41,941 bases of DNA from Albidovulum sp. bin36 (GTDB taxonomy: Bacteria > Pseudomonadota > Alphaproteobacteria > Rhodobacterales > Rhodobacteraceae): NCBI GenBank assembly GCA_002238565.1, contig MPMP01000043.1:1-41941 (forward strand). The letters run 5' to 3'. The position numbers and the translations under genes are program-made. Shown here piece after piece: positions 26,649-36,130 of this stretch (within the stretch, counting starts at the first letter, position 1; each line of letters starts with the position of its first letter). Under the pieces are notes generated by a model that made no database searches, had not been told where the DNA came from, and worked only from the letters and a program-made list of their open reading frames with translations.

Positions 26649-28577
26649 TCAACCGTTAAAATCGCTTAAAAGACCCATTTCTTGGAGAAATCGTGAGGGA
26701 GCTTTTTGCCAACCATGCACATTCCGGGCGAAAGTTAGCGTAAGTGTCTCCTGAGCCCGAGTAATCGCTACGAAGCAGTTTCTGCGCTCCTCCTGCATCT
26801 CGCGGCTGCAATCGCCATTCCTAATTGCAGCCCAGCTTGGAAGATGGTCTTCAACCAAGCCAACGAGATAAACATGATCAAATTCCATGCCTTTGGAAGC
26901 ATGGATCGTGAAACATGGGATTGCACCCCTCGGCGGTTTTGGGGATTTCGAGCGAAGATCAAGCTCCTGCAACAGAAGATGCAGGCTGACTTCCTGTTTA
27001 CCGTACTGCGCTGAAATCTCGTCAACGATTTGCTTCCAGGTTATCTTCTCTTCTTCATACGCGTCGAAGGCAACCTGTGAATCGGATGCGGTATCGTGAA
27101 GGGCATCTAGCCATTGAAACGCATAATCCTGAAACCGCCAAAAATCCAAACGTTCCGCAAGAACAGGCAAAAGAACATTTTTTATGAGCTCGCGCCCGCT
27201 AGGGGCCAGTTCAGACCGGTTTAGTGCAGCGACAGCCCAACTTCGTAACAAGTCACCATCTTCAGCGCTAGCATGAGCGGTGATATCCTTGACATTGAGA
27301 TCGATGCCTTCAAGCGAAAAGAAAGCCTTGCAGATCCGGCGCAAATGTTCCCGGCTGTTTCGCGAGTTGGCCAAACTCAGAACCGAATGAAACCATTGAA
27401 GAGAGGCACTCTCGAATTCGTTTTTTCGGGCAGCCAAGTATCCCGCAATATCATTTTCGTCCAGCGACTTGACAACATGCTCGAGAAGCTTCTTAGTTCG
27501 AGCCAATATGGCGCATCTGCCTTGGGATTCGGCAGTTCGTCTGGCGATATCCGCTGCGACCCAATTTACCTCTTCGGTGAAATCATTAAACCCACGGAGG
27601 CGCACAACCGACGAACTAATCGTTTCGTTGTGTGCCTGGAGAATTTCTTTGTCGGCAAATCGGCCAAAGTTGAAGGCCATCAGTTTATTCGCAAGTTCCA
27701 CGACGACAGCGGGACATCGATAATTTTCAGGAAGTTGTAGCAATTCCATTTTGAAATCTCTTTTAAGATCCCACAGTCGCTCGGAACTTTCTCCATGCCA
27801 CTGGCAAATAATCTGATCGTCGTCCGCGACAACAAAAAGATTACCTGTTGTCGGATTAACAATTTGAGAAAGAATCTTGTATTGGGAAAGGTTTGTATCT
27901 TGAAACTCGTCCACAAAAATATATGGATAGATTCTCTGCAATTGCTTGCGAACTCCAGCGCTCACTTTAAGAAGCCCTAGGGCTTCTGCAATCAGACCCG
28001 CGAAATCGAGAGCATTTCGCTCAATCATCAATTCACGATAGCATCGATATACGGAAGTTAGCTCCTCTGGGTCGGCGAAAGAACCGCTTTGCAGGATCTG
28101 AAAGGCATTTTTTGGAGAAATATCATTTTCGATTAGCCGCGTAATCAGTGGCAAAAGCCTTTCGCTAGTTTGATCAAACTGGTCGATTTTCGCTTGGTCT
28201 ATTGCCTCATCAAGAAGGGAGTGCCGATCAGTATCCTGAACCAAGATAGTGAAGTCCGGCCTAAGGCCAATGTGATGACCGTGTTGCCGTAGAAGGTCGG
28301 CGGACAAGGAATGGAACGTCGTTAAGAGCGTCCGTTCGCCTGCATTGGGAACCAATGCTTCGATCCGCTTGCGCATTTCGGCGGCGGCCTTGTTCGTAAA
28401 TGTTAGTCCAAGAATCTTGAAGTGCTTGTTCGGCGTCTCCTCAATCATCCGTGCAATTCGAAAAGTCAGAACCAGTGTCTTACCAGAACCCGGACCAGCA
28501 AGAACGAGGACTGGCCCATCCTGCGACTGCACAGCTTTAAGCTGATTTGCATTTAAAGTTGAAAAATTGACCGTCAA
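26649..28577 (-). CDS. gajB: UvrD/PcrA-like helicase, Gabija GajB
   Basis: A 642-residue superfamily 1 DNA helicase. Motifs are complete: Q-motif LNANQLKAV, Walker A AGPGSGKT (residues 27-34), Ia TFTNKAAAEMRKR, Walker B VDEFQDTN, motif III VADDDQIICQWHGE (the usual QxIYxWRGA is modified), IV LPENYRCP, V TIHASKGMEFDHVYLVG and VI VAITRAQETLTLTFAR. Paired with an OLD-family TOPRIM nuclease directly upstream, it makes a Gabija-type anti-phage system, in which the helicase/ATPase partner binds and activates the nuclease complex. The start is a TTG at 28577 in a TTGA overlap with the gajA stop, so the two are translationally coupled. The helicase appears fully intact. It is somewhat longer than the best-known GajB. 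Confidence 0.88.
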   Translation of the reverse strand: MTVNFSTLNANQLKAVQSQDGPVLVLAGPGSGKTLVLTFRIARMIEETPNKHFKILGLTFTNKAAAEMRKRIEALVPNAGERTLLTTFHSLSADLLRQHGHHIGLRPDFTILVQDTDRHSLLDEAIDQAKIDQFDQTSERLLPLITRLIENDISPKNAFQILQSGSFADPEELTSVYRCYRELMIERNALDFAGLIAEALGLLKVSAGVRKQLQRIYPYIFVDEFQDTNLSQYKILSQIVNPTTGNLFVVADDDQIICQWHGESSERLWDLKRDFKMELLQLPENYRCPAVVVELANKLMAFNFGRFADKEILQAHNETISSSVVRLRGFNDFTEEVNWVAADIARRTAESQGRCAILARTKKLLEHVVKSLDENDIAGYLAARKNEFESASLQWFHSVLSLANSRNSREHLRRICKAFFSLEGIDLNVKDITAHASAEDGDLLRSWAVAALNRSELAPSGRELIKNVLLPVLAERLDFWRFQDYAFQWLDALHDTASDSQVAFDAYEEEKITWKQIVDEISAQYGKQEVSLHLLLQELDLRSKSPKPPRGAIPCFTIHASKGMEFDHVYLVGLVEDHLPSWAAIRNGDCSREMQEERRNCFVAITRAQETLTLTFARNVHGWQKAPSRFLQEMGLLSDFNG

Positions 28578-30282
28578 CTAACACTCCTTGCCAAGGATTG
28601 CGCCCGCTCGATTACATCTTTGAGTAGATTCGGGACGGCAGACTTTCCTTGCTCAACGATTTCTTCAGCGATCACCAAAGCGTTACGCGTCTTCGCTCCC
28701 TTTTTTTGAGAGCTCAATACCTGCTTCCAATATTCATCGGTACCAATTTTCGCAGTTACATTATCTTTCTTCTGCTCGGAAATCGAGGCTTTGTAAATTT
28801 CTCCAAAGCCTTCCTCACACAGGAATTCTTCCATGGATCCATGATCCAGAAGCCGAATGCGGTCCTTGCCTTCGCGCTCGCCGAGCAAATCTTGAGCCGA
28901 CTTTTTGTATTTCTTTCCTGCGTTGTCGTTGTCCGCAAGTACAAACCACTCGATACCGAGTAGATCAGCGAGCTTGATGAACTTCTCCACGCCAACCTGA
29001 GAGTATTCGATGCAAGAGATGCCGTCAGCGTACAAATCCCGTCCCATGGCATGCCCGCACTCTGATAAAAGAAGCGTTTCAGTTTCGCCTTCGACCAGAA
29101 GCCAGCAACGAGAGAACAATAAGCCGCCCCGCTTAGCACGAATGTGATAGTCTAACTTGCTCAATTCCTCACTACTCAATTTGCCTTTCCCTATTCGATA
29201 GGCCGCAATTTTTCCGTTTCGTCGTCGAAGACGACAGATTTTGCTTAGCGGAACGCCGGCCAATAATTCCCCGGAATGGGTTGAAATGAGCTTCTGGCCC
29301 GACAACTTATTGAGCATTTTACCAACCGCCTTTATTGCTGAGGGATGCAAGTGAGCTTCCGGCTCTTCCAAGGTAAGAAATGGTTCGGCGTATTTTCCGA
29401 AACCATTCTCCAAACGACTTTCCAAAAACGCTTCGAACAAGCAAATAACAGCCAGGTTCTGTGTGCCGCTTCCATGCCGTACAATTGGAATTTGGGCGCC
29501 AGTTTTAGAGGCGAGGTTCACTTGAGTACGAGAAAGGATGTCAAAAACCTTGGACGGAACCGCTTCAATAGATACTGGGTTGTTATCGCTAAGCGGCAAT
29601 AAATCTGCTATCTTCTTGATTTTGTCCTTGACGCTATCGAAAGCAGTGTGCTGTGCGAGTACTTTGCTGTTCAGTTCAAGCAGAGCTTGCTCAATTTCAG
29701 CCCGCGCGATGTCATCAAGTTCAAGAGCTCGTACGAAGGCCCCCAAAATTGTGATTTTGCCCGAAATTCCCGCGCTGCGTCGCGCAATGACGCAAGATAG
29801 AAAGTAGGGACAAGTTGCTGGAGGCTTATCAGCAGCCGAGGATTTTTTGCTCTGACTAGAGGATTTCCAGACAAATCCAAAAAATCGTAATTAGTTGCAT
29901 AATCATTTGTCTCTGCATCAAAGTTACTCGTAACCCGCAATATTACGCTCCTTAATCCAGCGTCGCTTACTTGCTCAGCATCAGAAAGAAGTTGTGAAAT
30001 CTCATCTGCCCACTCGTTTTCATTCTGTTCTTCGAACGTTAGCGTTATTTCAATCGGGTTAGCTCTAGCGGGATCGGCGGACGCATCCGGCATGTGATAA
30101 TCATAATCCTCAAATACATTCCCTCTTCGAGTTAATGAACGCGTCAGGCAAAGCCGCAGCGCATCAAGAATCGAAGACTTGCCAGCGTTGTTCTCCCCTA
30201 TCAGGACGCAAAGGTCATCAAGTGGAAAAGACAATTCTTCAATGCCTCGAAAATTCTTTATATTAACTTGTTTAATGAGCAC
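28574..30282 (-). pseudogene. gajA: OLD-family ATPase/TOPRIM nuclease, Gabija GajA, split by a frameshift
   Basis: Two frames together make one GajA. The first (GTG at 30282) has the ABC-type N-terminus IKNFRGIEELSF, Walker A GENNAGKSS (29-37), and runs to YLASLRDAAREFRAKSQFWG. The second begins at the same point (GAFVRALELDDIARAEIEQA) and holds Walker B LEEPEAHLHPSA, ISTHSGEL, then the TOPRIM domain: LLVEGETETLLLSE and ADNDNAGKKY. Between them, at 29738-29744, the minus strand reads TGGGGGCC: one base too few for WGP-F. Joined, they give about 569 residues, close to the GajA family. All catalytic motifs are preserved, so the shift is recent, an artefact, or tolerated by slippage on the G5 run (a -1 step re-pairs GGG perfectly). 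Without that, the product is a 203-residue fragment. Confidence 0.82.
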
Positions 30283-30874
30283 GTAGCTACCCCTCGCCTT
30301 CCACGTGCGCTATTCCGCTATTAGCACATGCAAGAAAATGTTTATACTATGTTCCTTGATCGAGGACCTAGAGTTCATCATCCGTATCGGCGACCGCGCA
30401 AATGCCGTTTTCGCCTGCCGAAGCACCGACGGAACGAAAAACTAAGCCAGCGAGGCCGGAAAACGTGGCACTTGCAGCCCCTCAAGGCGACAAAGCAAAT
30501 TCAACAGGCCTCGCCCCGAAAGCGAATAGGAATAAAACGACATGGTCAAGGCCGGACGAAGAACCCGGCCGCAGTTCAATAAACTAAGCCCAATGTGAAT
30601 GCTACGATGATTCGGCTAGGCACGCTTCCCGAAACCGCTCGGATCAAGGCCGCGAACACGCGATTTATTGAAAAGCGTGAAAAATCCTGTCAAATAGCGT
30701 GCGCGCTCACAGCCGGCGGCCTGCGACGGGCCAAAATCCTCTCGACGGCAAGCATCGAACACAACGCAATTCGCTAATTGAAGATGACCAAGGAAGTGGC
30801 CAGCTAGAGTGCGATGCGGCGTTGGCTTCCGCAGCGAACCGGTAGGCGAGCGAACCGAAATCCGGCTCGGCTCG
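30283..30874. other. Right flank of the defence island
   Basis: About 590 bp with no supported gene. It should carry the gajA promoter next to 30282, where AT-rich sequence (TATAAACATT on the minus strand) stands about 50 bp upstream of the GTG. Composition becomes GC-rich again by about 30800. No repeat or attachment site recognised. Confidence 0.45.
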
Positions 30875-33763
30875 TCAGGAAAATCCGAGAATTCGGCGAA
30901 GAGCGCCGACGAGTTCTTCGGAAGGATTGGCAGCTAGTTCCCTCCTGCGCCAGCACACGTGGCAGTCCGGGCGGACAAGAATGCAGCCGCTGTCGCCGAT
31001 TTCCGAGGCCTGCGCCCAATCGCCGAAGGTGTCGTTGACTTCGCAGCCGGGACCGATCTGATAAACCCGAATTCGAATGCCGAACTCGGCCTGCGCCCGC
31101 GCGCCCGCCTCGACCCAGCCGGCGCCGGAAACCCCCGTGAACAGCGCGAAGCGGCCGCGTCCGGCGAGATCAATCGTCGAAACCTTTTTCTGCCCGATAT
31201 CAACCCATACGTGCGGCAGATGCGCGCCCGGCCATGTCGTCGGATGATAGTAAAGCTCCCTATCTCGCTCATAGCCGGGTTCCGGCGTTCCGTCCGGCAC
31301 GACGGCATTCGAAACGTAGCGCTGGCCGAGTTCTACGCCGTGGCAGTTGAATTCATAGCTCTTTCGCCGAATGTATCCGTTGAGCGCTTTGCGCCGGGCC
31401 TCGGCTTCGACTGTCGGCTGCTTTCTCGCGTCCATCCTCCGCCTGATCTCTTCGGGCGGTCCCGGATGCGTCAGGCCGAGCGTTTCGAAAATCGGACCGT
31501 AGTCCTCGATCGACTTGTTCGCCCTGGCGACGATCTGCCGCCCGACCGGCTGCCTTTCATCGTTGTAGCTGTCGAGCAGCCCTTCCCCCGCCTTTCCCTC
31601 GAGAACCAGCTTAAGCTTCCAGCAGAGATTGTACGCGTCCTGAACCGACGTGTTCGATCCCAGCCCGTTGGAAGGCGGATGCCTATGGACCGCGTCGCCC
31701 ATGCAGAATACGCGTCCCTTTGAATACCGCCGTGCCGCCATATTGTTAACGGTCCAGAAGCTTTTTCGCGTGATCTTTACCGGAATTTCGTCGTCGCCGA
31801 TCAACTGGCGCACGATTCGCTCGGCATCGGCGTCCGTCAGATCGGGCGGGCCGTCTTCAACGGAATAGCCGTAGATCGACAGCCATTTGTTCCAGGGGCG
31901 GACCATTCGCACGACTCCGGCGCCGATGCCGCCGATATTGGACCCCGGCTGAAACACCCAGTAGAGGACGGACGGACGGTGCTCCACGTAGGTGCTTAGG
32001 TCCGCTTCGAATTCGATGTTCATCGACCCCTCGACACCCATCCGGCCCTCCATCGGAAGCCCGAGATGCTCCGCGATCTCCGATTTCGCCCCATCGGCCC
32101 CAATCATGTATTTCGCGCGTATCCGGTATGTCTGATCGGCGAGCCGGTCCCGCACCGTCGCGACGACCGTGCTCGCATCCTGCGAATGGGAAACATACTC
32201 GGTCTTGAACCGTGCGACCGTGCCAAGTTCCATGGCTTTTCCGACCACGATGGGTTCGAACAAGGTTTGCGGGATATCGCAGATTCGGCACGGGCTGGCG
32301 AGGTCGTAGTCCGCTTTCCGGCTGGGATGGTTGCCCCAGGTTAGCAGCCGCCCTATTTCTTCGCCCGCCAGCGACGTGCAGAACACGTTGTTGCCCATCA
32401 GCTCCTGCGGAACCGACTTGGCGATCGCATCCTGCTCGATTCCGAGCTCCCGCAGGACCTCCATGGTCCGCTGATTCGTGATATGGGCGCGAGGCGTATT
32501 CGCGAGCCAGCTGTATTTCTCGATCATGACGTTCGGAACGCCGTATGACGAAAGCAGGGCCGCGGCCGCGCCTCCCGCCGGACCGGAACCGACAATCAGA
32601 ACGTCGGTCTCAATATCGAACATTGGTTCCTCCAAACGGATATCCGAGCCCTTGACTCCCGCGGGCTCCGGCTTCGCCAATTCCTGAACCGGCCTAGTGT
32701 AGTCGGGAACCGGGGTGTCGGGGCCTATTAATCGCCGCCGAGTCGGAAAAATAGAAAAATCGAATTTGGCCTGGACGAATCCCCAGATGCCCTTCGGCGC
32801 GACGAGCATGACCGCCGAAGCGACGGCTCCGAGCAAAATCAGGTACCAGGTCGCGTAGTCGCTGAGCCAATTCTGCAGGCCAAACAGAATAAGCGCGCCG
32901 ATGATCGGTCCTTCCAGAGTCCCGATTCCGCCGATTACGACGACGAATAGCACGAATGCCGTCCACTCGATGACCGAAAATGCGCTGTCCGGCGTAATCG
33001 AGGCCTTCTGGAAGAAAATTATGCCTCCGGCGAGCGCCGCGCCGAAGGAAGCGAACACGTAGACCGCCAATTTGGATCGCGTTACATCGACCCCGACGCT
33101 CTCCGCGGCCGCCTGATTGTCGCGGATCGCGGACAGCGCCAGCCCGCTGCGGCTCCTTAGGAACAGGTAGCTCGCTCCGACGACCAGAACCGCCAGGGCG
33201 AGAATGAGCCAGAATGAAACGACGTCGCGCGCAGCCGACGTCTTCAAGTCGAGAGCCGTCTTGGTCCACGACACGCCGACCATTCCCTTGGCCACCGAAG
33301 ACGGGAGGGAAGTCCCTGTTCCGCCGCCCAGATCCTTCCACTGCGCGAAAATCAGCCGGTACACCTCCGCGGCGACCCAGGTGCCGATCGCGAAGTAGGC
33401 GCCTTGCAGCCTAAATACGACCAGCGCTGTCGGAACCGCGAGCGCGGCGCCCGCCAATCCCGCCGCGATGATCGCGGCGAGCGGATCCAATCCGAGAAGA
33501 ATCGCTCCCCCGTACGTAAAGTAGGCGCCCGCGCCGACATACGCCTGCTGCCCGACGCTGACGAGGCCTCCATAGCCGGCAAGCAGGTTCCAGCATTGCG
33601 CCAGAACGATCAGATACAGTACGAAAAACAGATCGAGAATGACCGAGCGCGACACCACCAACGGAGCGAACGCGAGCGCCAGGACCGCCAGCCCGAGAAG
33701 CGGAAGCGCGATTCGTGACGTTCTAGTCGAATGTTCGACCGAGTATTGCGACGTGTCGATCAT
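30875..33763 (-). CDS. LivM-type permease joined in frame to a TfdB/PheA-type flavin monooxygenase
   Basis: A single 962-codon frame. Residues 1-345 are a LivM-type ABC permease of about nine hydrophobic segments (AQCWNLLAGYGGLVSVGQQA, ...GIGTLEGPIIGALILFG). Residues 346-380 are a polar linker. Residues 381-962 are a class A aromatic monooxygenase: FAD motif DVLIVGSGPAGGAAA (388-402), GADGAKSEIAEHL, the GRVFCMGDAVHRHPPSNGLG motif, and a thioredoxin-like C-terminal domain ending DSGCILVRPDCHVCWRRRE, as in 2,4-dichlorophenol 6-monooxygenase and phenol hydroxylase. A strong GGAGGA with an ATG 4 bases on (start 32623) stands exactly at the monooxygenase beginning and would give a normal 582-residue enzyme. 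So the second half is probably made separately, with or without a fused form. The ATG at 33763 follows the livH stop by one base. Confidence 0.85.
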   Translation of the reverse strand: MIDTSQYSVEHSTRTSRIALPLLGLAVLALAFAPLVVSRSVILDLFFVLYLIVLAQCWNLLAGYGGLVSVGQQAYVGAGAYFTYGGAILLGLDPLAAIIAAGLAGAALAVPTALVVFRLQGAYFAIGTWVAAEVYRLIFAQWKDLGGGTGTSLPSSVAKGMVGVSWTKTALDLKTSAARDVVSFWLILALAVLVVGASYLFLRSRSGLALSAIRDNQAAAESVGVDVTRSKLAVYVFASFGAALAGGIIFFQKASITPDSAFSVIEWTAFVLFVVVIGGIGTLEGPIIGALILFGLQNWLSDYATWYLILLGAVASAVMLVAPKGIWGFVQAKFDFSIFPTRRRLIGPDTPVPDYTRPVQELAKPEPAGVKGSDIRLEEPMFDIETDVLIVGSGPAGGAAAALLSSYGVPNVMIEKYSWLANTPRAHITNQRTMEVLRELGIEQDAIAKSVPQELMGNNVFCTSLAGEEIGRLLTWGNHPSRKADYDLASPCRICDIPQTLFEPIVVGKAMELGTVARFKTEYVSHSQDASTVVATVRDRLADQTYRIRAKYMIGADGAKSEIAEHLGLPMEGRMGVEGSMNIEFEADLSTYVEHRPSVLYWVFQPGSNIGGIGAGVVRMVRPWNKWLSIYGYSVEDGPPDLTDADAERIVRQLIGDDEIPVKITRKSFWTVNNMAARRYSKGRVFCMGDAVHRHPPSNGLGSNTSVQDAYNLCWKLKLVLEGKAGEGLLDSYNDERQPVGRQIVARANKSIEDYGPIFETLGLTHPGPPEEIRRRMDARKQPTVEAEARRKALNGYIRRKSYEFNCHGVELGQRYVSNAVVPDGTPEPGYERDRELYYHPTTWPGAHLPHVWVDIGQKKVSTIDLAGRGRFALFTGVSGAGWVEAGARAQAEFGIRIRVYQIGPGCEVNDTFGDWAQASEIGDSGCILVRPDCHVCWRRRELAANPSEELVGALRRILGFS
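32621..32633 (-). promoter_or_regulatory. Internal ribosome-binding site and start for the monooxygenase
   Basis: On the minus strand the text is GGAGGAACCAATG, with the ATG at 32623-32621. It lies inside the open frame of the permease, in frame with it. The upstream permease part therefore has no stop of its own. The site decides that a free 582-residue monooxygenase can be made. Confidence 0.75.
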
Positions 33764-33764
33764 T

Positions 33765-34628
33765 TCAGCCCGTCATCCGGGGGAACAGGCCGCGCGGCCT
33801 GACGATCAAGACCGCCAGGAAGACGATATGCCCCGCGAGCGTCTGCCATTCCGGATTGATCTGCGCTCCGATCGCCTGGGCGAGTCCGAGTATGACGCCG
33901 CCGGCGAGAGTTCCCCACAGGCTTCCCAACCCGCCGATAATAACCGCCTCGAATGCGAAGATCAGCCGGCTCGGTCCGATCAGCGGATCAAAAGTCGCGC
34001 GCGCGCCGAGGAAAAGGCCGGCAATCGCTACGACGACCATCGCCAGAGCCATCGCGAGCGAGAATATCCTGTTGTTGTCTATGCCCATCAGCTGGGCGGT
34101 AATGGGATCGTCCGACGTCGCCCGGAACGCCCGCCCCGTCTCGGTCTTGTAAAACAGCCAATTTAGTAGCAGGATGACGACGACCGCCGAGAAAAACGTC
34201 AGCAGCGGCATCGCGCCGATGCTCACGGAGCCAAGCTGAACCGATACTTCCTCGAACCCGCCGGCCTTCAGGCGCCGCGTATCCGCCGAGAACCCTTCCA
34301 GCAGCCCGTTCTGGATTATGATCGACAGGCCGAATGTCACGAGCAGAGGCGGCAGCAGGTCTTCGCCGAGCGTGCGGTTGAGAAGCAGATGCTGCAGCAC
34401 GTATCCGACGACGAACATAAATCCGCCCGCAAGAATCGCGGACGCGATGATTCCAAGACCGAGCGCTTCGACGCCAACGAGAACGGCGAACGCGCCCAGA
34501 ACCATGAAGTCGCCATGCGCTAGATTGACCAGCCTCATGATGCCGAAAATCAGGCTGAGGCCCGTCGCGAATAGCGCGTACAGCCCCCCGAGCATGATCC
34601 CCTGTACTATCGTATCGACCCAGATCAT
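33765..34628 (-). CDS. livH: Branched-chain/aromatic ABC transporter permease, LivH type
   Basis: A 287-residue inner-membrane permease. Family features are IMLGGLYALFATGLSLIFGIMRLVNLAHGDF at the N-terminus and the C-terminal FAFEAVIIGGLGSLWGTLAGG. About eight hydrophobic segments. The ATG at 34628 fits the family start, IxxGxxxGGxYAL; the frame extends upstream to 34739 through the end of livF, in a basic stretch. It pairs with the LivM half of the next gene. Confidence 0.92.
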   Translation of the reverse strand: MIWVDTIVQGIMLGGLYALFATGLSLIFGIMRLVNLAHGDFMVLGAFAVLVGVEALGLGIIASAILAGGFMFVVGYVLQHLLLNRTLGEDLLPPLLVTFGLSIIIQNGLLEGFSADTRRLKAGGFEEVSVQLGSVSIGAMPLLTFFSAVVVILLLNWLFYKTETGRAFRATSDDPITAQLMGIDNNRIFSLAMALAMVVVAIAGLFLGARATFDPLIGPSRLIFAFEAVIIGGLGSLWGTLAGGVILGLAQAIGAQINPEWQTLAGHIVFLAVLIVRPRGLFPRMTG

Positions 34629-34632
34629 GCCG

Positions 34633-35334
34633 CTAGCCGCCGAAATACGCCGAGCGAATCCGGCCCGCGCCAAGGCCGGCCGGCGAGCCTTCGAGCGTGA
34701 CCCGCCCTTCAAGAAGGCAATAGATGCGGTCGGCGACATCGAGAGCCTGGTTGATGTTCTGCTCGACGACTATCACGCTAGCCCCGCTCGCGCGAATGCT
34801 TGCGATCGCCGCATAGATGTCCTTCACGACGGCCGGAGACAGCCCGAGACTGATTTCGTCGCAGAGCAAAAGCCGAGGGTTCGACATCAGCGCCCTGCCG
34901 ACGGCGACCATCTGCTGCTGGCCGCCCGATAATGAATGCGAGCTCTGCCTTCGCCTTTCTCGCAGGATCGGAAACAGCCGGTAAACGGCTTCAAGGGACC
35001 AGGGGCCTTTCGCCTTGCGCCCGTAATTGCCGACCAGCAAGTTCTCCTCTACGGAGAGCGACGGAAAGAGCCTGCGTCCCTCCGGCACCATGGCAATGCC
35101 CAGCGACAGGATTCGCGCCGGCTTTTCGCCGCCGATCGGGGCGCCGTCGAACTCGATCATCGACTTGTCCGCAGTTCGCAGCCCGGCCAGCGCCGAGAGA
35201 TAGGTGGTCTTGCCCGCGCCGTTGGCCCCGATGATCGCAACGGTCTCGCCTTCGCCGATCTCCGACGTGATTCCGTATAGCGCCTGGAAGTCTCCGTAGA
35301 AGGCCGTCAGGCCGTTGGTGGACAGCAGCGCCAT
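34633..35334 (-). CDS. livF: Branched-chain/aromatic ABC transporter ATPase, LivF type
   Basis: A 233-residue ATPase. Walker A GANGAGKTT, Q-loop MVPEGRRLFPSLSVEENL, signature HSLSGGQQQMVAVGRAL, Walker B LLLCDEISLGL, and VVEQNINQAL with a Q/N-type switch as usual for LivF. The ATG at 35334 overlaps the livG stop in TGATG; a TTG codon stands just before it but is less likely. Length normal. Confidence 0.93.
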   Translation of the reverse strand: MALLSTNGLTAFYGDFQALYGITSEIGEGETVAIIGANGAGKTTYLSALAGLRTADKSMIEFDGAPIGGEKPARILSLGIAMVPEGRRLFPSLSVEENLLVGNYGRKAKGPWSLEAVYRLFPILRERRRQSSHSLSGGQQQMVAVGRALMSNPRLLLCDEISLGLSPAVVKDIYAAIASIRASGASVIVVEQNINQALDVADRIYCLLEGRVTLEGSPAGLGAGRIRSAYFGG

Positions 35335-36047
35335 CAATCGACGCCCATGTAGATTCTTTGCACCGATTCCGAATTCATGACTTCGCGAGGCGCGCCTTCG
35401 GCTATGATCTTTCCGAAATCCAGAGCGACAAGCCGGTCGACTACCGCGAGAAGAGCATGGGTTACGTGCTCGATCCAGATTATCGTCATGCCGTCGGCTC
35501 TAATCTCCTGAATCGTCGCGACCAGCTCCTGGCACTCTCCTTCCGTCAATCCGCCCGCGATCTCGTCGAGCAGCAGCAGCTTCGGGCCGGTTGCCAGAGC
35601 CCTGGTCATTTCCAGCCGCTTTCTTTCAAGCAGCGTCAGCGCGCCCGCGGGCAGGTTGGCCTTCGGAAGCAGTTTCGTCATATGGAGGATTTCGACGACC
35701 CGATCCCGCGCCGCGTCCTCTTTCGCCCCTGTTCCGAAGCAGGCCGCCACGACGGTATTCTCGAACACGGTCAGATGCTCGAACGGCAGCGGAATTTGAT
35801 GGCTGCGCCCGATGCCCGCCAGGACTCTGCGACGAGGCGGCTCGCGGGTTACGTCGGCGCCGTCAAGGAGCACCGAGCCGGAATCCGGCTCCAGGGTGCC
35901 GGATACCAGATTGAAGACGGACGACTTCCCGGCGCCGTTGGGCCCGATTATTCCCAGCGCCTCGCCGTCCTCGACCGCGAGGCTGACATCGGCCGCCACG
36001 ACCACCGCGCCGAAGGACTTGCTGAGATTCTTCAGTTCGAGCAGCAT
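35334..36047 (-). CDS. livG: Branched-chain/aromatic ABC transporter ATPase, LivG type
   Basis: A 237-residue ATPase. Walker A GPNGAGKSS, Q-loop GRSHQIPLPFEHLTVFEN, Walker B LLLLDEIAGGLTEGE and switch His in IIWIEHVTHAL. The signature motif is unusual: LTLLERKRLEMTRALA replaces the common LSxGxxRxLEIARAL, a variation seen in some LivG proteins. It is separated by 83 bp, holding a hairpin, from livK. Confidence 0.92.
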   Translation of the reverse strand: MLLELKNLSKSFGAVVVAADVSLAVEDGEALGIIGPNGAGKSSVFNLVSGTLEPDSGSVLLDGADVTREPPRRRVLAGIGRSHQIPLPFEHLTVFENTVVAACFGTGAKEDAARDRVVEILHMTKLLPKANLPAGALTLLERKRLEMTRALATGPKLLLLDEIAGGLTEGECQELVATIQEIRADGMTIIWIEHVTHALLAVVDRLVALDFGKIIAEGAPREVMNSESVQRIYMGVD

Positions 36048-36091
36048 CGATTAAAATGTCGCTTTCTCCGAAGCGGCGGCCCGTCGACCGA

Positions 36092-36121
36092 GGCGAGGCG
36101 GCGGCGTTTCGTCGCCTCGCC
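36092..36121 (-). terminator. Intercistronic hairpin between livK and livG
   Basis: GGCGAGGCG (36092-36100) and CGCCTCGCC (36113-36121) form a 9-bp stem, extendable by about three pairs into the loop. It begins 10 bp after the livK stop and has no U-tract. Same placement as the hairpin after rhaS: just past a binding-protein gene in an ABC operon. Confidence 0.55.
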
Positions 36122-36130
36122 GCTCTCCAT

